From: Hevea brasiliensis | Taxonomy: Eukaryota > Streptophyta > Magnoliopsida > Malpighiales > Euphorbiaceae | Direction of reading: 5' to 3' | NCBI RefSeq assembly: GCF_030052815.1 | Contig: NC_079502.1 | Coordinates: 6,538,103-6,602,102, forward strand | Length of the DNA: 64,000 nucleotides | Shown: one piece after another, positions 48,591-61,190 of the stretch | How the letters are laid out: each line of letters begins with the position of its first letter | How positions within the stretch are numbered: position 1 is the first letter of the stretch | The notes under the pieces: generated by a model | Database searches by the model: none | What the model saw: the letters and a program-made list of their open reading frames with translations, nothing else | Told to the model about the DNA's origin: nothing | Program-made: the position numbers and the translations under genes

Positions 48591-49115
48591 AACTTCCCTT
48601 CAAACAAATGAGTCCGCATCTATATGGACGTATAATCATGCACCCCATTTTTTAGCACTTTGATTCAATGCCAAATGCTGATTGAATTTACAATTCAATG
48701 GTAAAGATGAAAAGTAGGATTGAAAATGGGAAAGCAAGCAAACTTGAGTTAGTTCATTACTGGACCACAATATTTTACAGTTTCAGAACATGAAATTAGA
48801 ATACATTTCTAGGGTTTGCTGTTGGAGACTGGTTGGGAATAAGTGAAGAACCCACCAGTCACATCTGATTCAAACCAGTATGATCAAGATTCCTGTCAGT
48901 AACGAAGGCCGTGGTCAAGTGCACTCAAACTCGCCCATATGTTAAATTTTGTGCATCATCCATAGCCAAGACTCTTTTTCTGTCATATGAAGCATGTGTA
49001 GAAACTATGGAAAACGTTGACAATATTTAATCCGCCAATATTTCAAATTTGGATTTGGTATGAAACAAGGTTTAGATTTTCACGGTTCACACAATGGAAG
49101 CATGACAGTGGGTTT

Positions 49116-52100
49116 CTAACCCTCCACTGCATATGTCTGAACCTGCAATCAGTAACAAATCATAACTAAAACTAGTAGTTCGTCTCGAGTTAGATAATCT
49201 AACTCAACTCAACTCAACTCAACTAAGCTTTTATCCAAAAAATTTTGGGTTGGCTAGAGTTAGATAATCTAAATGCTTGAAAATTGTTTATTATATTTCT
49301 ACCATCAACAACAAAACTATACATGGGAGCAAGATAAAAACAAGAGGGTGCACATTAGGTAACCCTAGTCCACTTTTCAAGTCAAATAAAAACTTCCATA
49401 TCCATGAAAGAACATTTTTCATGTATCTTGCTCTTTCCCTCCTTTCTGGGGAAAGTGTGGGGGGCATTTTTTTTAATCTACTCTAGCCTCAACCTTACCA
49501 AGAAATGAATAAAAAACAGATCTTCAGAAAGTGTTTTTTTATAATCCAATAAATGTTCTTTGTAGTCTATATTTATCCCTTTTTCCAAAAGAAAAAAAGA
49601 ATTGCTTACAATATTTTAAACATGTTATCATGGAACTTCAGTCTAACCAAACACAACTTGTTTCTGAAATACTTCCCTTGCATTTTACACATTTATTTTT
49701 TTATCATAAAAAAGTATGCAATATTTTCTTGCATTGGTGTTTGTGCATGTGTTGAGGAACGAAAAAAATAGAATGCAGTAAGAAAATTAAGAATAAATAA
49801 AATGCAGCAACCTTTCAGATTATCCTACCTCAGCCAAGTTATCTTCTGGAGAATAATTTGGTCCAGTGCAATTCACACCATGAGCACCATCATATTGGAG
49901 GACCCTAAGTTTCCCTTCCTGAAATTCACACAAAAAGAGAAATGCAATTAAAGAATATAGAATGATGAAAAAGAAAATTCTCAGAAAAAAATGCACCTTA
50001 GTTCCATAAACAAGACCTCCCCCAGCAAAAGGATGAAAGCAAGCAACATTGACCTCGTCCTCTGCACTAGGAAGAACTCTCACCAGTTCCATATCTGAAA
50101 CTCTGTAAACCTGAACAATTGGAGACGGATATAATTAGAGAAGCAAGTCTGCCAAAAAGGTATCAAGTTAAAGCACTCTACTATGATGCATTCATGGCAT
50201 AAGCATTGGTTCCCCCCAACCCCCCAAAAAAAAAACAACAGAGAGAGGGGGAACACATCGCCATGTTATAAAACAAACTATGTGGAAAGGGGCAAGAAAA
50301 AGAATTTTCACCTCTAAAACTGTGTAAATAGGAGACGTTGTTTCCCCATCAATAACGATGCTTTTAAGAAGGGATCCATGACGTCGGCCGTAAGCCAACA
50401 ATATATGCTCAGAAGTGGGTGAAAACTGCACATACAACATGAAGAATGACAACAAACCTAAAATAGTAAATGACAAAGCAAGACTAAAACAACACTGTAC
50501 ATTCACACAAGCATAATTAGTGAAATCCAAAGGAATTAAAACAACATATTCAAAGCTACTTTTTGAGCACACAGAAGTACATCACGCATCCCAATATTTT
50601 CTGGAAATCAGAATCAGAGCATCTAAGCCAACAAAGCGTCAAGCATACTGAGCTTTTCCTCTTCCTCAAAAAAGAACACCCCAAATATATAGGCATGGCT
50701 AATATACCTTGACCTAACACAAATGACAAGTCCATAGTTGATTACCAGTTCAATCAAATATACCAGAATTAACACCCAAGAAGCAATAGCACCAGCATTC
50801 CTTTTTCTAACTAAATACAAATGAGTTTAGAAAGCACAAAAGTAAAAATGCAGAGGAATCTAATACACTGTCAGAAATAAGCCAACAAAAAGAGTATGGT
50901 CAAGCTTTTATCTTACTATGCATGATATATGAACACAATAACATAAGGCCAAAAAGAAATTGCATCATGGTGAAAGGCTATTCTGGTGACAGCATAACAG
51001 AACACATCAAGAAGTTAATATCATGAAAATGAATAGTCTAGTCAACACACAAATCAAACAAGGACAATAACTTCCGTCTACCAACAAGCCACAGACCTGG
51101 ATAGAAGTCAAACAATGAGCAGCTCTGATTGCTCGGGATACAAGAACTGAACCAAAACTGCATAAAAGAAAACCAGAAAAAATTATAGATAAGATAAACT
51201 ATCCTTCAGAAGAAGAGTACAAAATCGCATGAACATATAATATGAGTTGGAGTTGGAATTAATTTTACGTTGCCTCCTCCAGGGAATATATGCGAAGCTC
51301 ATACATAACTTGGCGTGCAGAGATTGGGTGTCGGGTAGGGGAAGTTGCAGCCCCAGTATCTTGTTGAACTAAAGTTTGTAATCCAGGGTCAGCTTCCATA
51401 TTAGGAAGCATGCAAGCAACACAGGCAGCTAAGTATCTTCCACAAGGTGAAAAATGAGCACCCATCTCACTGCAAACACAATTGCAACCCAGAGCTGACA
51501 AAGTAAGCATATTGAAGGGTCCACCCAGAAAAGAATTTGTAAAACATAACAATACAATACTTGGCCATGCTGAGGTTTATATGTCTTGAAAACAAATTCA
51601 AAACGAGATGCAATTACAAAAATTTTAATGCATTAAATAACCTAGAGTACACCCCAGCCATGTCAGAGCATACCACAAGATCTACTTTTAATATAAATCA
51701 GCAGATAATTTGAAACACCCTGACATTTTAGGTAATCAAGGATCTATAAAGGGAAATCATAACCTTGCACATACCTACATAGGACAGCATGAGGTATGGT
51801 TAAACGACATCTTTCGCCATTGAGTGGGGCACAAGGATTTTGCATATCATGTGACCAAACCCTGAGCTTTACCGTACAAGGTAACTCTGCAGCAGCAGCT
51901 GCCAGTGATGTGGCAATTTCAGACTGGATTCTATTAAATATGGGCTGAGTATCAGCGCCATCATGTTGCATGTTCACGGCTGCTGTATTCTCCCCAGAAA
52001 AGCGGAAAGGTGAATAGTTATGTTGCAAGCCGGGTCTCCCAGAAACCCCAGATAGGCTAGTGCTGGCAGGCATTGCTAAAGTAGCCGCTGCAGTCTCCAT

Positions 52101-53552
52101 ATTGTAATTAGAAAGATAAGATGTTGAGGAGGAACCTGTAAACTGGGATGAATAGTCACGACCACCACTGTTAAGAGGAAGCACTGATGGAACACCAGCT
52201 TGGCTTTGACCCATTAACCATCCTTGCAAAAAGCGTAGCTCCCACCAAGTTGGTTCTCTAGTGGATAAGTATTGATGAAGTTGCCCAACCTCTGAGGAAT
52301 GCTGCTTAACTGAAATATTTCCAGATACTCCATCCACTGTACTATTAGCACCAGCAGAAGTTTCTGGGTCAGTATAATTTCCTCCTAAAGGCTGCATTTC
52401 ATCAGTCTCCATGGCATCTACTGTGGAGTCAGCAACACCACTTCTCGTTCCAGTAGGAAAAGAATTAATTACTCTACCTTCTCTACTGGAATATGAACTG
52501 CAAGGAACTGCAGGGAAGGTCTCCATGGGAGAAACTGAAGTATCATAGTTATCAGCTGCATTTGCATCTGTTTGCAATTGCCTTGAACCAGATGATTCAA
52601 CTTGCATTATGCTCGAACCAACATGTCTATTTACATCTGTTCTACTATCATCCATAGAGAATGAAGGCATGAATAAGAAAGGCAACGACATGAGAGGTAG
52701 TTCAGCAGCCAAACTAACACGATCACCAGACTGAACATTTGTCATAAAAACAGCAGGAGGAGGATATCTTAGGTAGCCTGGAGATGTTGCCCGTGCCATC
52801 GAGGAATCTGAAGAGTCAAGATCATTGACCTGCATATCAGTCCAATAATGTAATATACATAATAGTAAGAATAAACAATTAATTAAATGCCCTTTGAATT
52901 ATTTACCTCAGCAGTCAAGAGAAACGGAGCAGCATGTGGGTGAAAATGCACTGCTCGAAGAGAACGCTTTGTCTTCAATACAATGGCTGGTGAGGAAGCC
53001 TCCCCTCTCCTATTGTAGTGCCATATGTACAACTGACACATGATCAAACGCCAATGCAATGTTAATCTACAAATTAATGTCTCCCAATCTTCAACATAAT
53101 GGGAGGAAAGGAAAAGACAGAAGCAAGCAAGACCAACTACAATACAAAGTAAGATTCAACACCTTGTGACCTGATGCAACTGCAAGCAATTCCCCTTCAG
53201 CATGGAAAGCAATGGAAGCAATAGGACGATCTGTTAAAGGAACAAATCCAGTAAGAACAGGTTCACCGCAAGTCATACATGCTTTAAAAATAAATACAGG
53301 AAAAAAAAATAAAAGTAACCAAACATGATTTGGAGTAGAAATTACAGAAATCACGAGATCCTATACACTCTGATGTGTTTGCATCCCATAAGCGAACCTC
53401 ATAATCCAAGCTCCCACTAGCAAGAATTTCAGGCTGCAATGGATGGAACCTAACCTGTAACAGGAGCACTTTAATAAGTAATTTACCAACAGGAAAAAAT
53501 GCATTGGATTGAGATGAGCAGGAATGAAATCTCAGTATGAGGGAAACGAGAG

Positions 53553-53620
<68 letters not shown>

Positions 53621-55478
53621 ACAAATAGAAAAGAAGGCTCAGCCACAATTGAAACTGTTTGTATCATCAAACAGTCAGACATTACAACTATCCTACTAAA
53701 TGAACAATTATAAAAGCCAGGCCACAGAAGCAGTTCATGAAAAGATTTACAAACATTTTCTAGTTCCAGCAAATCTCCCACGTATTCAAAAAACTGTTCA
53801 AAAGCACCTACTGAAAGGGGAGTAAAGATTGAACACCTATTCATTCGTTTGACTAGGAGCTACCCACAAGTGATAAAATTATAAAATTTTCCCAAAGGTA
53901 CCTCCGAACATATGTGAGTAAATTAGACGTATTTAATAAACAAAAGGTGCAAGAAAATATTATAGAACAGAAAGTTCAAAGTATACCATTATTAAGCTCA
54001 ATAGTTACCAACTCAAGGGTACATACAATAACATCAGCATAAGCAAGAACATATATTGAAAATAGAATAAGCAAAAATGCACAATTAAGCCAACCACTAA
54101 ATTCTACTGCATAAAATGACACTGCATATGGACTCGTGACCTTTAAACTGAGACCTCAGATGATAAAAAATGCCACCTAGTGTGGTCTTTTCCCCCCATA
54201 GGAAAACAGTGGAGAGAGAAACATGAATATGAACCTCTACCAATCCACTCTACGAGGCAACTACATAACCACTTGCCTGTTGGTCATTGTTTTCACAATT
54301 CACATGCTAGAAATTCTAAAGCTGAAGGAGCAAGGTAAAAAAGACATGTCCCATTATTTTAGCTTTTTAAGGACAATATATTCCTAAGTGGAGCAAACTA
54401 TTGAAAAATTATATTTGGCGATGTCAAATAACTGAATTAAGACTTATCTTCAAGCAAATCACAATTACCATCCATTTAGCTAAGTTACTGATCAGAAATG
54501 GAAATGACCTAGCAAATTGATAACTAACAAGTGCTTCACTTGGCAAAATCTACTTTCCAACTCACCACCCAAGGAGTCCTCCGATGACCAGTCAACACCT
54601 TTAAGCAGTTTCCAGTTTGACAATCAATTATCTTCACAGTGTGATCACCACTGCAAGAATTGAAAAGCAAGCTAGGTACTAAAACATATTCACGAGTGAA
54701 TAAAAAAAACAACAGAAAGTAGGAAAACTTACTGAGTAGAAGCAAGTTTTCTCCCATCAGGACTAAATGCTGCTGCAATAGTTGACCTTGGAGGAGGCAC
54801 TAGGGGGCAATACTTGGCAGATAAATGCTGCAATGATTCAGCCTCAACCCTAAAATATAAACAAGTGAATAAACGAACATGAAACAACACCAATTTTATG
54901 ATGCACAGTAAGTACCATGAAATAAGACCACGTTTTGCATCTCTTGCCGGTTCGCTTTTGGGCAAAGACGAAGAATTAGCATTCCATCGAGAAGTTTCTC
55001 CCCACTGCCTTTTGGGTACATGCTTTGTCTTGGGACAAATCTCTCTCCGCACTAACAAACACAAAGCATTTCTACCACTGAAAAGATAACAAAGAAAAAT
55101 GAACAGATAACACGAAATCAGAGACAAACTACAATCGAATGAATGAACATTCAAAAAGTTCCATAATTCCAATGAAGCTAATATTAGAACTTGAGATTGA
55201 ATCTATTGAATTTCCCTTTCTCTATCATCAAGCATCAACAAAATTACAAATGATCTGAAGTGCTCCTTATAATCAAAGCAAAAGACCATTAATCACAATG
55301 ATCACTACAATCGGATACAAAATACAGAAGAAATCTCAAAAATCCTAACAAAATGAAGAAGATTAGCCGAATAACAAAGCATCTAAAAACCAAATTAGAT
55401 ATCTGACCTTCGAAGCGAATTACTAGAAGCATGGGATTGAACAGAATTTCGATCATGCGATAAGGAACGACCCGTCAT
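49116..55478 (-). CDS. AMBRA1-like WD40-repeat protein, 816 residues, 14 exons
   Basis: Exons on the minus strand: 55478-55408, 55077-54916, 54849-54733, 54650-54566, 53454-53346, 53281-53163, 53032-52907, 52829-51775, 51469-51269, 51157-51097, 50425-50312, 50110-49997, 49918-49829, 49142-49116; all GT-AG and in phase. N-terminal WD repeats include PRSTIAAAFSPDGRKLAST (about 98-116), GHRRTPWVVRFHP (138-150) and SGSLDYEVRLWD (158-169), then RPIASIAFHAEGELLAVASG. The phrases PRST..AFSP..LAST and GHRRTPW also mark animal AMBRA1, a scaffold linking CUL4-DDB1 ubiquitin ligase and autophagy. Residues 264-614, mostly one exon, are Ser/Gly/Met-rich and probably disordered. More WD-like blades follow (FSPTSEHILLAYGRRHGSLL), ending VQTYAVEG. 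The plant role is inferred from homology only. Confidence 0.92.
49203..49256 (-). mobile_element. 54-bp retro-inserted fragment with 16-bp target-site duplication in the last intron of the AMBRA1-like gene
   Basis: The segment CTCAACTCAACTCAACTCAA...GGTTGGCTA is flanked by the identical 16-mer GAGTTAGATAATCTAA at 49187-49202 and 49257-49272. The stretch CAACTAAGCTTTTATCC... GGGTTGGCTA resembles a common plant SINE/RTE-type 3' end. Strand is uncertain. The insertion does not touch splice sites. Confidence 0.6.
53555..53618. repeat. (AT)n(GA)n compound microsatellite in intron 4 of the AMBRA1-like gene
   Basis: About 14 AT units followed by about 17 GA units, in the 1.1-kb intron between exons ending at 54566 and starting at 53454. 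Confidence 0.95.
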
Positions 55479-55740
55479 TTCCTTGTTTTCACAATTGAAG
55501 TTCATAAAGTTAGGAATTAAAGTTTAACTAGTAAAAGCTGTAAAACAAGGTCGCCAATGGCAGAGAATTGAAGAAAAGAGTAACAGATTATTGAAAACCC
55601 TAATTGATTGCTTTAGATTAAGCCTCGGAAGACGAAGAAGAAAACGAAGAAGGATGGATCAAGTCAAGTGTGGATAGAGATTGATTTTTGGATTTGAAAA
55701 TGCGAGAAGACCTAAATCCAAAAGCCCAGCGGAGAGCAGG
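55479..55740 (-). promoter_or_regulatory. 5' leader and proximal promoter of the AMBRA1-like gene
   Basis: Upstream of the ATG at 55478 the plus strand carries GAAGACGAAGAAGAAAACG at about 55627, so the transcript leader is CT-rich. AT-rich DNA begins at about 55740. No clear TATA box. Confidence 0.4.
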
Positions 55741-56525
55741 AAGGATTAATTGAAAGATAATAATAATAAAAATAATAAATTAATAATATATGATTTTGCA
55801 TTTTCTCATAATACTTCTTCGGGAAGATGCCTTTTCCTTTCCTAAACGCACTTTTGCCGCGTGCGTCATCTGCTTTTATCCATTTTGTAATAAAACAGTT
55901 TTTTTTTTTTTTTAATAAAAGAAACTTGTAATAAAACTTGTTTACCATTACGTAAATCAAATTTCTCATTTTTTTTTTCGTAGGATGGCTTTTTATTTTT
56001 ATTTTTTTGTATTTTTATATAAATTTTTTTATTAAAATAATTTTTAAAAATAATTATTATAACTAACAAAATGCCTATTTATATACGGTTTATATATATA
56101 AATTGAGAAATTACTTGTATTAATATATATGATTATTAATAATTTTAATTTATATATATTTTTTTAATTTTAATATATAAAAATAATATAATGTTTTAAA
56201 TTTTTTATTAATTATTTCAAATTTTATTTTTATCACTTTTATTCATCAAATTTTTTAATAAATATTTCATAATAAAAATAATTAATATATATAATATAAA
56301 TATAAATATATGTAATTAATATACATTAATATATTATAAACTACTTTATAATAATTATTACTTATTATAAGTATTAATAAGATAATTATTAAATAATTTA
56401 TAACTTACATATAATAATAGAAAATTTTATATGATAGTACTATGGATAATAATCATATATTAGCTACATTATAATACAAAAAAAAAAAGAATATTATGTA
56501 TCAAACTCTTTCAAATATCTTTTTG

Positions 56526-56583
<58 letters not shown>

Positions 56584-57317
56584 AAATTTCTGTTTTAATG
56601 ATGATTTTTAAATTAATTTTGTTGCTTAATTAATTAAAAATAATTTATTTATTTTTAATACATAAATTAATGATAATTTCTATAATATTTTTTATAAGAT
56701 TATAAATTTAAACTATTTTAAAATTTAATTCATCTTCTAATCAATCATTCTGAATTTAAAATTACGAATTTAGTTATAAAAATTTACTTGTACGTTTGCA
56801 CATGTAAGTTTAGTATATAAATAATTTTAGTTTATATATTTATTATTTTAAAGTTAATTAAATTATATAATTATTTTGTCATTTAAAATATCAAAACTTC
56901 TTATATCCATTTATATAACATATTAAATATTATCTTATTTAATTCTATTAATATTATTGCAAAAAAAAGAATGGTAATGATCTAAAAAGTATAAATATAG
57001 TGCAAAAGAAAAAAAAAAGTCCATATTATATAAAGTTATAAGTTGATGAAATAAATATATATTAATATTTGTGAATGATTGATTGGCTTATACAAAATAA
57101 ACTTTATAAGAGAACTTGTTTTATTATTAAGGTTTGTATTTTCTTCATAAAAATCAATATGCTTGCGTTTAAATTCTAAGATTTAGATTTGGATTTTGGA
57201 TTTCAAATATTTAACTTAAATTTTAGAATTTGAAATTTATAAACTTAAAAATGTTGGACTTGTATTTTGACCTAACATTAAGGTGCAATTTTTTTTATTT
57301 TAGTTAGTTGAAAACTA
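55741..57317. other. AT-rich intergenic DNA with (AT)n microsatellite
   Basis: No gene seen. A perfect (AT)n run of about 26 units occupies 56527-56578. T- and A-rich homopolymers are frequent. Confidence 0.65.
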
Positions 57318-57657
57318 CTCCTCTGTCTATAAATAATAGTTACATTTTGAGTTTCTATAGTAATTAAGGAGATGATTGAATAATCTCATATTTATAAAAA
57401 AGAATACTAGTAATTTACTTAATTACTCTTTCTTAAAAATCTGAAAAATGAATATCAATATAACAAATAATCGATTTAATTAAAAAAGATGTGATAATAT
57501 TAGTTATAGAAAATTGTATAAATATTTATTGTATTTTATAGAGATAAATGGTAAAATTAAAAAAAAATATTTAATTTTTCTTAATCCTCTAAATGTGGCA
57601 AATAATTTTAAACAAAATAAAAAGCCAAATGTAGTTATTATTTATGGACTAATGGAG
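57318..57657. mobile_element. Stowaway-like MITE (Tc1/mariner type), 340 bp
   Basis: The left end CTCCTCTGTCTATAAATAAT and the complement of the right end CTCCATTAGTCCATAAATAA form terminal inverted repeats extending about 30 bases. The element is flanked by TA on both sides (57316-57317 and 57658-57659). The interior is AT-rich without an ORF, as expected of a non-autonomous Stowaway element. Confidence 0.78.
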
Positions 57658-57745
57658 TAATAAATAACACTTTTCAAATTAAATGCTCAAGTTTTTTTTT
57701 TTTTAAGTGATTTACCAATTTTTTTGTTCTAACTTCCAAGGTCTA

Positions 57746-59200
57746 TGTCACGGTCCGATCCCACGGACCGGACCGGCACTAGGACTTGGATCAGTATAAG
57801 GCCCCTGAACCCGTAGTAAGCCCAACTAATCTTTAACCCATCCATGAAACCCATATTTTGAGCCCAATACCAAGAATTCAACAGGACAGAGTCCGACTAT
57901 AACATGGACCATCCAATGAGAATTCTTAACTCACCCAACCTGTAATATCAAAATAAAACCATTTGGGGAGCTTAGCTCACCAATACAATTATTCACAAAT
58001 CAATGTAAAATCAAATGGGAGTCCAACTCCCTCATCTAACAGGTCATCCATCTACACATTTATACATACATAGATTAATAAGTTTATAATCCCAAAATAA
58101 TTAATCTTACAGTCCCAAGCTAAATAAAATGGTTCTATGCATGCGAATATCTAGATTTCAAATTTAACAATACAAGATATAGAAATAACAGCTAGTAGAC
58201 CTTCGAGGTATGAAGCAGGTTAAACACAAGAATAAGCTCTCCTGTAACCTGAAAAAATAGGATGAACAGGAGTGAGCGTTCGACTCGTAGAGTAAGATAT
58301 TGATTTTACTTACAATTTCTATAACTATCTATGTCTAGTGCATCCTTAGAGTGAAATGCACCATCTTCACATATTTCAAACAAAGCAAGTCATAAATCAC
58401 ATCAAAGGCAACCTGGAGTGCTCACACACTCGTGTATTACATTCACATTCACACTCACACATATATATATGGGAGCTGATCCCCTATACAGATCTCTTAG
58501 TTTTAACCTCTGCCAGCGAGATCAACTCAAAGCTGGACTTTCTCTTTAATATCCAAATGCGGGGGCCAACGAAATCTACTCAAAGTCGTGCCCACCTTGA
58601 CTTATTCATAATAAGAATTGGGTCCCAGTGAGTCAAGCTCCAGCTGCATTTACCCGTCCAACCCATATCCATATACACACCACATAGACACCCACTCACA
58701 CACAGAGCTCCAGATTGCCATAAGACAGCAAGCACAGCAATATCATCAAGAACAAATGCAATATAAAGCATGTCTAATATTTACTACATACATATATATA
58801 TAAATGATGCATGAACATGCTTTAAATATAATAATATTGAAATTATAAATAAAATAAATATCTACTCATAAATTAACTGAAAGTCACTGTGAAGGCTAGG
58901 CGGAGGAGGAAGGCTGACCCGACTCACCTAAACATTATATAAAAAATTTTATCAATATTTACTTAATATAAAATTTTAAAGAATCAAGGAACAATCCTAA
59001 GTTTTGCTGAAAATCCAGCAAAATTTTCCTTATACGTAGGACTTATCAAACCAGCAAAAAGATCCAAATAATACTTTTAAATCTCAAATTCCCATAACCA
59101 CATCTCATCAATATCATATGGCCCTTCCTGGGCCCTCCAAAATAGTCAAAAATCATATAGTTACATATAAAATAATTATTTAAAAATTTGAGGTGTTACA
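57746..59200 (-). repeat. 3' LTR of element E
   Basis: 1,455 bp from TGTAACACCTC (59200) to GGACCGTGACA (57746). It shares the terminal motif CTAGTGCCGGTCCGG and the GGGAGCTGATCCCC-type segment with the LTR of D, but is about 1 kb shorter. The only copy in the window. Confidence 0.8.
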
Positions 59201-59216
59201 TTCTTTCCTTCTTATA
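59201..59216 (-). other. Polypurine tract of element E
   Basis: On the minus strand the sequence TATAAGAAGGAAAGAA directly precedes the LTR start TGTAACACC. Confidence 0.65.
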
Positions 59217-59239
59217 AAAAAATTCGCCCTCAAATTTTA

Positions 59240-60380
59240 CACGAGGTAGAACAATAACACAAAGTTACATATCAAATAAATATGAGTACTTATTGTACAT
59301 ATCCCACTCTGACTCCTAAGTGAATCCTCCACAGATTGACTCATCCACAGGACTTTAACCATAGGGATCTACATAATTTTTCTGCCTGCTAAAAGTTGTC
59401 TTTAAACTTTTCCTGATCAAAGAAACCATCTCCAAAGTGTATTACACCAAATCTAAATAATGTACTCTCGCCTCTCTAACTTCTGTCCAATACAGAGGAG
59501 ATCTACACTTTCTGTCATATAATGTTTAATGAAGCATCATTCTGAAATAACTACCTTTGCATGCACCTTATCGAAAATCATTGCTGATCCTATTTGACAA
59601 TTGAAGCGTTAGCAAGACTTTTCTCCGTGATAAAAGCACCTGTACTTCTTAGTTTCGTGATATTATGAGTTTTTAGTCTACTTTTCGCCATGAGGTAATT
59701 GTACCAACTCCTGCTTGTCTTATGTAACCAGCTGCGTAGAACTCCATCCATCTCCTCTACCTCAAATTTAAATCCCTCTATTAAAAAAAATATTTTAAGC
59801 TTTTATGGTCGGTGTTTATTTCGCACATTTCACCATATAGGTAATGTCTCTAGATTTTTAGTATAAAGACTATAGCCTCCATTTCTATACCATGAATGGG
59901 GTAGTTGTGCTTGTGCTTCTTTAACTGTCTTGAAGCATAAGCCATTACTTTACTACGCTGCATCAAGACACACCCCAACTTAACTCTAGAAGCATCACAG
60001 TACACTTATACCCTTCTCCATTCGTCAGCAAAGTTAGCACAGGAGCTGTAGTTAAATAGTTCTTAAGCTTCTAGAAGCTTTCCTCACATTTATCTGACTA
60101 GAAGAACGGGACATTCTTTCGAGTCAACTGTGTTAGAGGAGCTACTATTCTGGAGAAATTCTACACAAAAGACTTGTAGTAACCTGCTAAGCCTAGGAAA
60201 CTTTGCACTTCGGTGACTATAGTAAGCCTAAGTCAATCAGTTACTGCTTCAATTTTCTTAGGGTCCACCCGAATACCTTTACTAAAGACCACATGTTTCA
60301 AGAATGAGATGCTTTTTAGTCAGAACTCACACTTTCAAAATTTTGCATACAGCTGATACTCCCTTAATACCATCCTCAGA
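59240..60380 (-). pseudogene. RNase H to chromodomain relic of element E
   Basis: Near 59370-59290 the minus strand reads IPMVKVLW.SQSVE, matching the chromodomain of element D, followed by frame breaks. Between there and 60380 scattered matches in the expected order (RNase H and integrase) are present but too broken to delimit. No open frame of useful length. Confidence 0.6.
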
Positions 60381-60382
60381 TG

Positions 60383-60760
60383 CTATACATGCTCTTCCTC
60401 AATTCGAGAATACACCAAAATATCATATATGAATACAATGACAAAGCGATCTAGGAATGGCCTCAACACCCTGTTCATTAAGTCCATAAAGGCCACTAGT
60501 GCATTAGTGAGTCCAAAAGACATCACCCGGAACTCATAATGACCATACCTAGTCCTGAACGCTGTTTTTGGCACATCCTCACTTCTGATCCTTAGTAGGT
60601 GATAACCTAACCGCAATTCTATTTTTGAAAAGTACCTTTGACCTTGTAGCTGATCAAATAAGTCATCAATTTGAGGAAGTGGATATTTGTTCTTAACAAC
60701 CACTTTGTTCAATTGTCTATAATCAATACACAATCTCAAAGTTCCATCATTCTTTCTCAT
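60383..60760 (-). pseudogene. Reverse transcriptase of element E, active site altered
   Basis: An open 125-codon frame starts [20 protein letters not shown] and continues with [38 protein letters not shown] and SFGLTNA. The catalytic box reads [14 protein letters not shown]: the first Asp of the usual Asp-Asp pair is Tyr. Another change is IDLRSG to IELRLG. With the catalytic Asp lost, the enzyme would be inactive even if expressed. Confidence 0.88.
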
Positions 60761-60778
60761 AAATAGAACAGGAGCACT

Positions 60779-61190
60779 CTAAGGCAAAGTGCTTGGCCAG
60801 ATGAAACCCTTATCTAGTAGCTCTTGTAGTTGCTCCTTCAGTTCCATTAGCTTTGCTGGTGCTATCTTGTAAGGTGACATAGAAATGGGATTTGTACTTT
60901 GCACAATATCTATGCAAAACTCTATCTCTCTATCAGATGGCAATCCTGGAAGCTCCTTAGGAAACACATTTACAAATTCTTTGACAACATGTACATTCTC
61001 TACATTAGTACCTTCAACAAATGTGTCCCTCATTAGTGCCAAATATCTCTGACATTCATGCTTCAACATCTTTCTGGCACTAAGGGCTGACACTGAGTTG
61101 TATGGAGCTATACTCTGTCACCGTCAAAGCTAAACTCTTTCACTCCAGGAATATAGAAATACACATTTTTATTATTTCTTAATCTTAACT
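60779..61190 (-). pseudogene. Protease-RT linker and RT N-terminus of element E
   Basis: The minus-strand frame 61093-60779 reads MSALSARKMLKHECQRYLAL, FPKELPGLPSDREIEFCIDI and ELLDKGFIWPSTLP, then stops just before the RT frame at 60760. Upstream, to about 61190, lies a match to the end of the protease of D (about 32580-32650). It corresponds to 32648-32990 of element D. Confidence 0.8.

Noticed and set aside
58356..58803. Open frames on both strands within the E LTR
   Set aside because: They lie wholly inside the LTR and match the non-coding LTR segment of D (about 29800-30080).
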